Below are positions 33,366 through 40,605 of a DNA stretch of 55,764 nucleotides, piece after piece (the stretch's first letter is position 1; the number at the start of each line of letters is the position of its first letter). The DNA comes from an uncultured Clostridia bacterium (GTDB taxonomy: Bacteria; Bacillota; Clostridia; Oscillospirales; Ruminococcaceae). The stretch spans positions 1 through 55,764 of the forward strand of contig CAMMMX010000020.1 of assembly GCA_946498095.1 (NCBI GenBank), in the 5' to 3' direction. The notes under the pieces were generated by a model. It was not told the origin of the DNA. It made no database searches and worked only from the letters and a program-made list of their open reading frames with translations. The position numbers and the translations under genes were made by a program.

Positions 33366-35550
33366 ACGGTTCATCTCCTATCGCGGACGATTCCGGATGA
33401 GAAGAGGTGTCAACTTCGTCCGTTGGGGATTCTGTCGGGGAGGAGGAAGTTTCCTCTGATTCCTCGGATTCGGGAGGCGTTTCCGCCGGTGGTTCTACGG
33501 ACTGAGGCTCCCCTTTCGAATCTTCCTCCGGGTTGGAACCCTCGGAGGAGTCACTTCCCGATCCAGCCGGCGGGGTATCTTCTTCCGGGCTGCTCGGCTC
33601 CGCCGGGGCTGAAGATTCGCTTTCTCCCTCTGATGGTTGTGTCGGCTCACTCGGTTCTGCCGGTTCCGTGGGAGCCGGGGAAGAGGTCTCCGGCTCTACG
33701 GGCTGGACATTTTCTTCCGTTTCGGCTGGCTCTACCGGTTCGATGGAGAACAGATTTGGGGAGGGTACATTTTCAACAGACCGCCCCGCCGTACCAGAGG
33801 AAAATGCAGGCGGTACACTACTAGCCGGTTCTTTACTGAAACTCAGATTGCTAATCGTCACACCGTTAAACTGCGCTAAATCAGCACTTTTATAGTAGTG
33901 GAACCAGAAATAGAAACGAAGGGACTGCACGGATGAAAAATCGACATCATTATCGGGATTTGTAATGATCGCCTGATCCAGCGGCCAGCTCAACGCTACT
34001 TTCCCGCCTCCGACAGGTATCCCATAATCAAGCGTTTGGCCTGACGCATCAAATCCGATGGTTCTCGATCCACCCTGATAATACTTCTCTCCCGAACTAA
34101 AATCAAATCCTCCATTGCCGGAAATCAGGTTTTTACCAGATTTACTAAACACATCGGCTGTAAACGAACTTGGCAAGGTAATCGTGAAATTGACATACTT
34201 CATATCGGAAATATCAACCGGGGCATTAAATGCATATGGTGCATCATACTCTGTGCTAACAAGAGACCCGTCTGTAACGACACCATTCCCAAAGCTAATA
34301 CTGGTACCCGAAGTAACTCCTGCTGTTAAACCATTCTTATTGTCCCTAAACAGAGGTTTCACCTCATAGGCTTTGGTGAGCAGTCCATTGTTCATATTAT
34401 TCGGATCGTCTACACAGGCGTACTTGGAAGATGGAAAATGAACTTGATCAGATAACACCAGAGATTCCAACGTCGTACCGCTGCCGCCAACAAGGTTGTT
34501 GCAACCGACAAATACGCCATCGCCTTCGTTATAAAGCTCATTAGTTCCATCGCCATCGAGATCTGTAACTTTACCGATATTGAGATTTGTTACATCCCAC
34601 TTATCACCCACATAGATAGTTCGGAGATTTGTACAGTCCGCAAACATCGCACCAATGGAGCCATATTCATCACCGTTAAATTTGCCACCGTTCTGTTCAT
34701 CTGTTATTCTGACAGAATTGATCGTTTCTGTGCTGAAAGAGGACAAATCCAATGTTGTCAGGGCTTTGCAACCGCCAAACATACCAAACATAGACCAGAC
34801 CTTAGTGGTATCAAAGCTGAGCAGATTCACTTTGGTGAGGGAGCTGCAATTCTGGAACATCCACGCCATGCTAGTAACGTTAGACGTATTAAATTTTTCT
34901 AGTCCTTTGATCTGAGTAAGCTTTGTACAGCCATTAAACATGGCGTCCATAGTTGTCGCACTTGACGTGTCGAAAGAAGTCAAATCAAGCGACGGCAGAC
35001 TGCTGCAATTCTGGAATATATAGTTCAGTTTCTGCGCCTGTGACGTATCAAAATTTCCAAACTCAATATTCGTCAGACTACTGCAATTCTCGAACATATT
35101 AGCACTATTTGGATTCGCCTGAATATTTCCTCTGGAAAGAACATAACCCGTATAGGTGCCATCACCATTGGGAATTTCATAATAACGAATGGCTCCGCTC
35201 TGAGCAGCGTCAACAGTCACACCGCTTTCCCAGCTTACATTATTTTCATCCAATACCTTTTTATATCCAATATTGCCGTCAACCCGATCGTCTGTTTCAG
35301 TACCAGAATCGTCTGTTTCATAATATCCGAAAATAATCTTGGTGGTAGAGTTTTTGTCAATTCTGCCATTAAATGTCATCCCAGGTTCCAGTACATATGT
35401 GGTCGGCTCAGCTTTAATATTCAAGTTGGCAGTACCGACCTTGACTTCCTTTGTATATTTGGAAAAGGTAACGCCGATTGTGAAGGAGAGCAGGAGGGTA
35501 ACGCTGACCAGTGCCGCAACGACACGCTTATATGTAAATATCTTTTTCAT
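33343..35550 (-). CDS. BspA-type leucine-rich-repeat surface protein with SipW-type signal
   Basis: The 735-residue protein has a signal like the SipW substrates beside it (hydrophobic stretch, then VTFSKYTKEVKVGTANLNI). Residues ~130-330 are BspA/DUF285 leucine-rich repeats (MFENCSSLTNIEFGNFDTS, IFQNCSSLPSLDLTSFDTS, MFNGCTKL), then a beta-rich region with a lectin-like look. The last ~150 residues are a Pro/Glu/Ser-rich, strongly acidic stalk. There is no LPXTG signal. ATG 35550 follows GGAGG at nine bases. BspA-like repeats often mediate adhesion, so a tip or adhesin role on the fibre is plausible. Confidence 0.85.
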   Translation of the reverse strand: MKKIFTYKRVVAALVSVTLLLSFTIGVTFSKYTKEVKVGTANLNIKAEPTTYVLEPGMTFNGRIDKNSTTKIIFGYYETDDSGTETDDRVDGNIGYKKVLDENNVSWESGVTVDAAQSGAIRYYEIPNGDGTYTGYVLSRGNIQANPNSANMFENCSSLTNIEFGNFDTSQAQKLNYIFQNCSSLPSLDLTSFDTSSATTMDAMFNGCTKLTQIKGLEKFNTSNVTSMAWMFQNCSSLTKVNLLSFDTTKVWSMFGMFGGCKALTTLDLSSFSTETINSVRITDEQNGGKFNGDEYGSIGAMFADCTNLRTIYVGDKWDVTNLNIGKVTDLDGDGTNELYNEGDGVFVGCNNLVGGSGTTLESLVLSDQVHFPSSKYACVDDPNNMNNGLLTKAYEVKPLFRDNKNGLTAGVTSGTSISFGNGVVTDGSLVSTEYDAPYAFNAPVDISDMKYVNFTITLPSSFTADVFSKSGKNLISGNGGFDFSSGEKYYQGGSRTIGFDASGQTLDYGIPVGGGKVALSWPLDQAIITNPDNDVDFSSVQSLRFYFWFHYYKSADLAQFNGVTISNLSFSKEPASSVPPAFSSGTAGRSVENVPSPNLFSIEPVEPAETEENVQPVEPETSSPAPTEPAEPSEPTQPSEGESESSAPAEPSSPEEDTPPAGSGSDSSEGSNPEEDSKGEPQSVEPPAETPPESEESEETSSSPTESPTDEVDTSSHPESSAIGDEPYDNGAGE

Positions 35551-35568
35551 CGTTTCCATCCTCCTTCC

Positions 35569-36162
35569 TTAGTCAATCTGCACCGCATTGACGGTGACGG
35601 ACATGTTCAGGTTTTGATCCTCATAGACGGTAAACGGGTCTACCGTCAGCCGCAGGGTGTAGGTATCCGTTTCGACTGTACCGGCCGGAAGGGTAAAATT
35701 CCCGTCAAACACATAGGCTTTCTTCTCTGGATCCCAGACTCCCGTAACCGACGATGTATGCCCATTCTCGTCCTGATACGTCAAAGCTACTGTCACACCT
35801 TTGGGAAGCTGTGCTCCATCTACCAGCTTCAACTGGACGGTGTAATCCATCATCACTTCTGAAGTCTTTCCATTTTCCACATTGGTCACAGAGAACTGAT
35901 AGTCGCTGGATAGCTGATTTGGATCAAGCCGCGTCGTGCAGTCGATTGCCGTCATATCAGTTTCCGAACCGCTGCCGTCTACGGCAAACACTGCCACCCA
36001 CGCGTTGTCGCTGCCCGAAGCTGTTTGGGTAAATTTTGCAAAGCTCACACCCCCCACTACCAACGTACAAATCACAAGATAGGCTAGGTAAGCAGAAGCC
36101 GGCAGCCTTTTTTTCCTTCTTTTCAGGCACTGCGGACTGTAGTATTTTTGAAACCTTTTCAT
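35569..36162 (-). CDS. TasA/camelysin-like fibre subunit (minor)
   Basis: The 197-residue protein has an N-terminal membrane signal (AYLAYLVICTLVVGGVSFAKFTQTASGSDNAWVAVF in pieces) whose cleavage region FAKFT matches those of the neighbouring subunits. The rest is predicted beta-rich and the protein ends VNAVQID, as the major subunit ends NVTQID. GGGAGG precedes ATG 36162. It follows the second SipW gene in the same operon and is probably its substrate. Function as a matrix-fibre component is inferred from SipW/TasA systems. Confidence 0.75.
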   Translation of the reverse strand: MKRFQKYYSPQCLKRRKKRLPASAYLAYLVICTLVVGGVSFAKFTQTASGSDNAWVAVFAVDGSGSETDMTAIDCTTRLDPNQLSSDYQFSVTNVENGKTSEVMMDYTVQLKLVDGAQLPKGVTVALTYQDENGHTSSVTGVWDPEKKAYVFDGNFTLPAGTVETDTYTLRLTVDPFTVYEDQNLNMSVTVNAVQID

Positions 36163-36180
36163 CCTCATTTCCTCCCGAAT

Positions 36181-36690
36181 TCATTTTTTCGCCTGACGTC
36201 GCTCGCACCATCCCGGCGCTGCAATCAGTAAAAAGCCGATCAGTATCAGGCAGAGCATACCAAGGGGCGTTTTTAAATATTCTAAAACAATTCCGATAGC
36301 CGGAATGCTCCATACCACCTTGCCCACAATCTGATCCGGGGAAAGAGGCTCCATATCCTCGGTATTGTTGGCGTCACCTTTTGTGATAAAGCCGCCCTCC
36401 GTCTCTTCGACGATGCGATGAGTGACAAGCGAATCACCGCTTACAAACGTGACTATGTCCCCGACTGCATATTGCTCTTGCGAGCGGCTTACGACCATAT
36501 CGTTGACGGATATCGTCGGCTCCATGCTGCCGGATACCACCACAGCGGCAGAATACCCGAATACCGTAGACTGGGGATTCCCTGTCGCCGCTTTGGCGAT
36601 GATGGTATAGAGATTGAAAGTCAGAAGCATTGCCAACAGGACGGTCAACAGGATCATGAGCACCCGCCCTGCTATCTTGAGTCCCCTCAT
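36181..36690 (-). CDS. SipW-type signal peptidase I (second copy)
   Basis: The 169-residue protein has two transmembrane ends and the ER/archaeal-type catalytic set of SipW: Ser in VVSGSMEPTI, and His in the GDIVTF-LVTHRIVE block (no catalytic Lys), plus TKGDANNTED. Its ATG overlaps the stop of the upstream subunit gene as ATGA. In Bacillus, SipW processes TasA and TapA; by location this copy should process the VPQTG subunit, the minor subunit and the leucine-rich-repeat protein. Confidence 0.9.
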   Translation of the reverse strand: MRGLKIAGRVLMILLTVLLAMLLTFNLYTIIAKAATGNPQSTVFGYSAAVVVSGSMEPTISVNDMVVSRSQEQYAVGDIVTFVSGDSLVTHRIVEETEGGFITKGDANNTEDMEPLSPDQIVGKVVWSIPAIGIVLEYLKTPLGMLCLILIGFLLIAAPGWCERRQAKK

Positions 36691-37448
36691 TTTTTCTCAC
36701 GCTGACGGGACAGCAGCAAAAATACCAGCACCATTGCGCTGACGACCATCAGCCCTACATACATCCCCACTGCTGTAGGATTCCCGGTTTGCGGGACATC
36801 CGGCGTAAAATAGCTGTTGTTGTCCTCCACCGTGATGTAAAGCCCAACTGTAACGTCATCCGCCTCAGACAAAGCCGCTTTGTTACCAAGCGCCGTATCG
36901 ATCACATCTTGTTCAGCGTCCTCGTAATACTGCCACAGCCAGTTGATATCAAAATCCTGGATCTGATCCTTGCCAACTGTACCTGTGACCGCACGGATAA
37001 CATTATCCTCACTGATTCCATCCGGCAGCAGATATTCCGTAACATCCGTACCGCCATCACTCGAAAGGGAGGCCGTAACCGGAAGCTTATCAGAGGACTT
37101 CATGGCATACAATAGCGCCGTATAGTCCACTGGGCCTTTTGCCCGGTTGCTCAGCCGGACGATATTGCTCCCATCCGTACCGGGCGCAACCACTTTTTCG
37201 CCGTTTTCCGCCAATACGTTCTGATAGGAGCTGCTAAAAAGCGACAGCTCTGCTACTCCATCCGAACTGACATCCGTTGCACCGTCCCATGTCAACTGGT
37301 TTTCTGTGTAGGTCAGAACATGGTCAGGACTTTCGCTTTTGCCGGAATAGGTAATCCCAAGTACAAACGGGAGGGTAAACACCTCCAGAATGAATAGGAT
37401 CAGCATCGCAGGCAGCAGCCAGCTTTTTCGTTTTGCCATAGTTTGCAT
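36687..37448 (-). CDS. Fibre subunit paralogue with VPQTG sorting tail
   Basis: This 253-residue protein has an N-terminal signal (LLPAMLILFILEVFTLPFVLG) and shares blocks with the major subunit: VVAPGTDG versus VVAPGTKG, and DTALGNKAA versus DTALGNQAA. It ends in VPQTGNP, a hydrophobic helix and RQREKK, a sortase-type anchor that is close to LPXTG. It may fix the fibre to the cell wall. No sortase gene is in the window. GGAGG at eight bases supports ATG 37448. Confidence 0.8.
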   Translation of the reverse strand: MQTMAKRKSWLLPAMLILFILEVFTLPFVLGITYSGKSESPDHVLTYTENQLTWDGATDVSSDGVAELSLFSSSYQNVLAENGEKVVAPGTDGSNIVRLSNRAKGPVDYTALLYAMKSSDKLPVTASLSSDGGTDVTEYLLPDGISEDNVIRAVTGTVGKDQIQDFDINWLWQYYEDAEQDVIDTALGNKAALSEADDVTVGLYITVEDNNSYFTPDVPQTGNPTAVGMYVGLMVVSAMVLVFLLLSRQREKK

Positions 37449-37499
37449 ATGCTTTTCCTCCTATGTAATTTGATACGGAAAAGAGGTTTCCCTCTCAAT

Positions 37500-37594
37500 T
37501 TCCTTATACTGATACTGCCGTACTGCGTTTGTACAGTACGGCGGTATCAATATAAGGAACATCCCGCCCCGCCACACAGGCGGGATCGTTCCTT
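37500..37594 (-). promoter_or_regulatory. Two overlapping, mutually exclusive hairpins
   Basis: Hairpin A joins TTCCTTATA (37500-37508) to TATAAGGAA (37551-37559), with inner GATAC/GTATC and GCCGTACTG/CAGTACGGC helices. Hairpin B joins AAGGAACATCCCGCC (37554-37568) to GGCGGGATCGTTCCTT (37579-37594) with one bulge. They share 37554-37559, so only one can form. They lie between the major subunit gene and the rest of the operon and could set subunit ratios. Confidence 0.6.
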
Positions 37595-37631
37595 ATCACT
37601 TCAACTATGTATCGGGTACTCAAAAATCCGA

Positions 37632-38306
37632 TTAGTCGATCTGGGTAACGTTAGTGTTGACAGTCAGATCCATCGTAGCTGCTTTGTCTGCTGCTGCCTG
37701 ATTGCCCAGCGCAGTGTCTTTCGCATCGTCATTGCCTTCGAAAGCCCAACTCCAGGAAACGTCGACCATATCCGACTCAACTCCACTGAGGTCGATTCCA
37801 GGAGCATACTCCTTGGAATAGCTTTCAATCACTGTCTCTACAGCCCTTTCAAAGGTGTCAACATCTGTAAAGTTCCAACCATTGACGGTATAGGAGACGC
37901 CGGTATTATCCTTAACTTTAATGTTAATCGGGCAATAATACTCCCCATTAACAGCCCAGTATTCACCCAACTCAAAATCTGCGTCATAGGTAACCCTTAC
38001 AGCAACTTCCGGTGTACCAGAAAGCTTGATGTTGGCCATGTCACCCTTGGTTCCGGGCGCAACAACATCCTCTTGCGACATGACAGTAGCAATAGCTCCG
38101 GTAAAGCTTGTATCGTCTGCCTTGTAAGATTTGGCGAAAGTATCACCGGTTGCATTTACTTCAACGCCAAATTTCGCCACACGAGCACTGTCACTACCTT
38201 CACCACTAGTGGTGTATTTTGCCATGGTCCCACCGACAAAGCAGGTTGTTACCAATGTAGCAGCAAGCAGGATGCTTGCAACCTTTGTTGTTCTATTCGT
38301 TTTCAT
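37632..38306 (-). CDS. TasA/camelysin-like major fibre subunit
   Basis: The 224-residue protein carries a signal (KVASILLAATLVTTCFVGG) and the cleavage region TMAKYTTSGEGSDSARVAKF, which fits the SipW-substrate pattern of TasA and camelysin. The mature part is predicted all-beta and ends NVTQID. AAGGAGG ten bases before ATG 38306 gives strong translation. It directly follows the first SipW gene, as tasA follows sipW in Bacillus. The term major subunit is inferred from order and ribosome-binding site. Confidence 0.82.
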   Translation of the reverse strand: MKTNRTTKVASILLAATLVTTCFVGGTMAKYTTSGEGSDSARVAKFGVEVNATGDTFAKSYKADDTSFTGAIATVMSQEDVVAPGTKGDMANIKLSGTPEVAVRVTYDADFELGEYWAVNGEYYCPINIKVKDNTGVSYTVNGWNFTDVDTFERAVETVIESYSKEYAPGIDLSGVESDMVDVSWSWAFEGNDDAKDTALGNQAAADKAATMDLTVNTNVTQID

Positions 38307-38430
38307 GTCGAATAGACCTCCTTGTTTGAATTTTTCGAGGTGAGTTACCCAGTGAAAGGTTTCACCTTCGCATCTATCGTATCATTCCGGCCGATCCTGT
38401 GGCTGGAACGGCTGGCATGATAACGCGAAC

Positions 38431-39114
38431 TTATTGATGGACGGTTTCTTTTTTCTCTGCGGCAGTGTCATTTTGCTGATCCGCATAGGGAATTTGCTGT
38501 CCTTCTATTTCTCTGAGACGGGCCAATTCCGCCTCCAACTCAGCGGCCTTTTTCTGTTCCCGGTTTGAGTATCGCTGACGCCGGATAATATCATAAATAA
38601 TAAAGGCCAGCAGTGGGACACCGATAAACACGATCATCCCAAGCGGTGTCTGCATAAACATGGCGAAATCTCCGAGCTTGGGAATCCGCCACTTGTAAAT
38701 ACCTACCAGATTTCCCTCTAATACGGGGTTCTGATCCTCCGTATTATTGGCGTCGCCCTTTGTGCTCCACTGTACCTCACCGTTTTCGCCGGTCTGCACC
38801 TCCACGATGCGATGGGTTACGACGGTATCGCCCTCCATAAAAGCGATGACGTCGCCAACAGCCAGCTCATCCGGATTTGCTTTGCCAACGAAGATCAAAT
38901 CGCCTACTTCAATATGGCCCTCCTGCGTTCCGCTCATAGACCCAGACACAACTGCCATCGGCGTGATACCAAGTACGGACGGCGGCTTGTCCGGTTGGAG
39001 ACTGCCTTTGATGATGATCGTGAGGTTACAGATCAGCAGAAAGCCGAAGATAGCGCAAAACACTAACCCCACAATCGAAAGAATACGATGACCGACACTC
39101 ACTTTATTTTTCAT
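38431..39114 (-). CDS. sipW: SipW-type signal peptidase I (first copy)
   Basis: The 227-residue protein has an N-terminal and a C-terminal membrane segment, the catalytic Ser in AVVSGSMSG, and the His in GDVIAF-TVVTHRIVE followed by STKGDANNTEDQNP, the Ser-His signal peptidase type. A C-terminal Ala/Glu-rich coiled tail extends beyond the usual length. ATG 39114 is chosen because the homologous N-terminus begins near MKNKVSVG; upstream ATGs at 39132 and 39177 are possible and no ribosome-binding site is clear-cut. It is the first gene of the fibre operon, about 100 bp from the invertible segment. Confidence 0.88.
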   Translation of the reverse strand: MKNKVSVGHRILSIVGLVFCAIFGFLLICNLTIIIKGSLQPDKPPSVLGITPMAVVSGSMSGTQEGHIEVGDLIFVGKANPDELAVGDVIAFMEGDTVVTHRIVEVQTGENGEVQWSTKGDANNTEDQNPVLEGNLVGIYKWRIPKLGDFAMFMQTPLGMIVFIGVPLLAFIIYDIIRRQRYSNREQKKAAELEAELARLREIEGQQIPYADQQNDTAAEKKETVHQ

Positions 39115-39209
39115 CGTAGAATCTGTCCCCATAATATGTAATAACCACCATTTCTTTTTTGTATATTCATGATTCATAAATTGGGAATATATATTTTCTT
39201 TTTTTAGTG

Positions 39210-39237
39210 TGACAACATAACTTTGATTATGTCGTCA
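39210..39237 (-). repeat. Left inverted repeat of the invertible segment (IR-L)
   Basis: The 28 bp are TGACAACATAA, then CTTTGA, then TTATGTCGTCA. It is the exact reverse complement of 39469-39496. The two 11-bp arms are themselves inverted (one mismatch) around a 6-bp asymmetric core, as expected of a tyrosine-recombinase crossover site. Confidence 0.93.
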
Positions 39238-39312
39238 CATTAACGCTGTTCTGCTAATAAAACGAGAAACAGAGAGTCGGAAGAGAAAATTAAATATATA
39301 TTTATTATAAAA

Positions 39313-39371
39313 AGGCACAGAAAAGTAGCCGGAAGGAGATTGAGTTTGCTCCCGGCTTATTTTGCGTGCCT
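39313..39371 (-). terminator. Terminator inside the invertible segment
   Basis: Reading leftwards, AGGCAC and GTGCCT close a hairpin that contains AGCCG/CGGCT and GGAG/CTCC helices, followed by TTTTTATAAT. In the present orientation it would stop leftward transcripts of the recombinase gene before they reach sipW. Confidence 0.7.
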
Positions 39372-39406
39372 ATTTCATTTTCTGACTACTTTTTTGGAAA
39401 TATCTG

Positions 39407-39435
39407 TTGCAAAATTTACCTATGTATGATATACT
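39407..39435 (+). promoter_or_regulatory. Promoter carried on the invertible segment
   Basis: TTGCAA (39407-39412), 17 bp, TATACT (39430-39435), with TG one base before the -10 (extended -10). In this orientation it would transcribe through IR-R into the antisense strand of the recombinase gene. Confidence 0.85.
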
Positions 39436-39468
39436 ATAACTGTTTAAAAATGGGTACAGTATACCGGC

Positions 39469-39496
39469 TGACGACATAATCAAAGTTATGTTGTCA
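39469..39496 (+). repeat. Right inverted repeat (IR-R)
   Basis: TGACGACATAA, core TCAAAG, TTATGTTGTCA: the exact inverse of IR-L. The TAA stop of the recombinase (39488-39486 on the minus strand) is inside it, so inversion leaves the recombinase reading frame unchanged. Confidence 0.93.
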
Positions 39497-40325
39497 GCAT
39501 TTTTTGTACCTGCTCCAGCCTTACGATATGCTGATTTCCAGTTTCGATCGTATAGATTCGGGTGGTATTAATACTGCTATGTCCCAGCAAATCGGCCAGC
39601 CGGACGATATCTTTGTCAATCGAATAGAATGTGCGTGCAAACAGGTGCCTCAAGTTATGCGGATAGACCTTTTGGGAAGATACGCCTGCCCGTTCGCACA
39701 GGGCTTTCATGTCCCGCCAGATATTGCTTCTATTTAATTGCTTGCCGTTTTTGCTGACAAACACCGATCCGATACGTACCCCGGATTTTTTGATATATTC
39801 CTTTAATAGCTTTTGCAGCGGTACTGGTATAAAAATCACCCTCGTCTTATTTTTGCAGTTCACTACCGCCTTTCCTTCCCGTACCGCCTCAACTGTGATG
39901 TATTGCAGTTCGCTCACCCGAATACCGGTCCCGCATATAGTCTGAATGATATAGGCAATTCTCGTGCCGGCCGCAGCCTGCACCAGACGTTGGTATTCTC
40001 TTTTGGTAAACTCCCTGTCTTCCCTACAAAATATCTGCCGTTGAATCTTGAGCGGTTTGACACAGCAATCTGCCAAGCCGACAAAACGCAGAAAGCAATT
40101 GAGGGCAATCAGCATGGAATTCACGCTGGCAGGTGCATACCGCTCTTTCAGATTATTTTTGTAAGCAATGGTTTCCGCTTTGCAGATTGGTCTGTCATGC
40201 AGGAAACTGTAAAAAGAGCGAATGTCCCGCATATATTTTTCAATGGTTGCTGTGCTCTTTTCTTCCGCGATCAGATACTGTTCAAATTTTCGTATTGCCA
40301 CCGTAGCATGAGATTGTTCTTCCAT
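39486..40325 (-). CDS. Tyrosine recombinase, likely the invertase of the switch
   Basis: The 279-residue protein has a SAM-like core-binding N-terminal domain (FEQYLIAEEKSTATIEKYMRDIRSF in pieces) and a catalytic domain with all active-site residues: Arg in GTGIRVSEL, Lys in NCKNKTRVI, HNLRH (His-x-x-Arg), GHSSINTT (His) and Tyr in RIYTIE. ATG 40325 follows GGAGGG; a GTG lies five codons upstream. The last codons (MLTT-stop) are encoded by IR-R. Adjacent site and short length suit a dedicated inversion recombinase of the RecV/XerC type. Confidence 0.92.
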   Translation of the reverse strand: MEEQSHATVAIRKFEQYLIAEEKSTATIEKYMRDIRSFYSFLHDRPICKAETIAYKNNLKERYAPASVNSMLIALNCFLRFVGLADCCVKPLKIQRQIFCREDREFTKREYQRLVQAAAGTRIAYIIQTICGTGIRVSELQYITVEAVREGKAVVNCKNKTRVIFIPVPLQKLLKEYIKKSGVRIGSVFVSKNGKQLNRSNIWRDMKALCERAGVSSQKVYPHNLRHLFARTFYSIDKDIVRLADLLGHSSINTTRIYTIETGNQHIVRLEQVQKMLTT

Positions 40326-40521
40326 AACCCTTCCCTCCACAAACTTGATAGTGTTATCATGCCCTCATTTTATTCTACTATAAGGCGGAACAAGGCTCAC
40401 TGCGATGGATGTAAATTGCCACGCGGTAGACGTCGAAATACGATACTTAAATGGGTTATATTTTTCAATTTTTGTTTCCCAGCTAAACTGTGGCTTTCGT
40501 CTTGCTGAAAGTGTACAAAAA

Positions 40522-40554
40522 ATCCGCCGCAGGGATACGTTCCCTGCGGCGGAT
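40522..40554 (-). terminator. Terminator of the Cys-rich protein gene
   Basis: ATCCGCCGCAGGGA (40522-40535) and TCCCTGCGGCGGAT (40541-40554) form a perfect 14-bp stem. On the minus strand TTTTTTG follows. Confidence 0.92.
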
Positions 40555-40605
40555 AAATGATTCTTTCTGTATTGGTACATATGGAAACTTCCGGGGGTGC
40601 TGCCG

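Larger units (their letters stand above)
39210..39496. promoter_or_regulatory. Invertible promoter cassette (phase switch), OFF orientation
   Basis: A 231-bp unique segment lies between perfect 28-bp inverted repeats. It carries an outward SigA-like promoter (39407-39435) and a terminator (39313-39371). As sequenced the promoter points right, away from the fibre operon; flipping the segment would place its -10 at about 39271-39276, pointing at sipW. A tyrosine recombinase gene abuts the right repeat. The DNA features are seen directly; inversion is inferred. Confidence 0.85.

Noticed and set aside
37443-38315. 290-codon plus-strand frame
   Set aside because: It is antisense to the fibre subunit gene, which has a signal peptide and strong ribosome-binding site.
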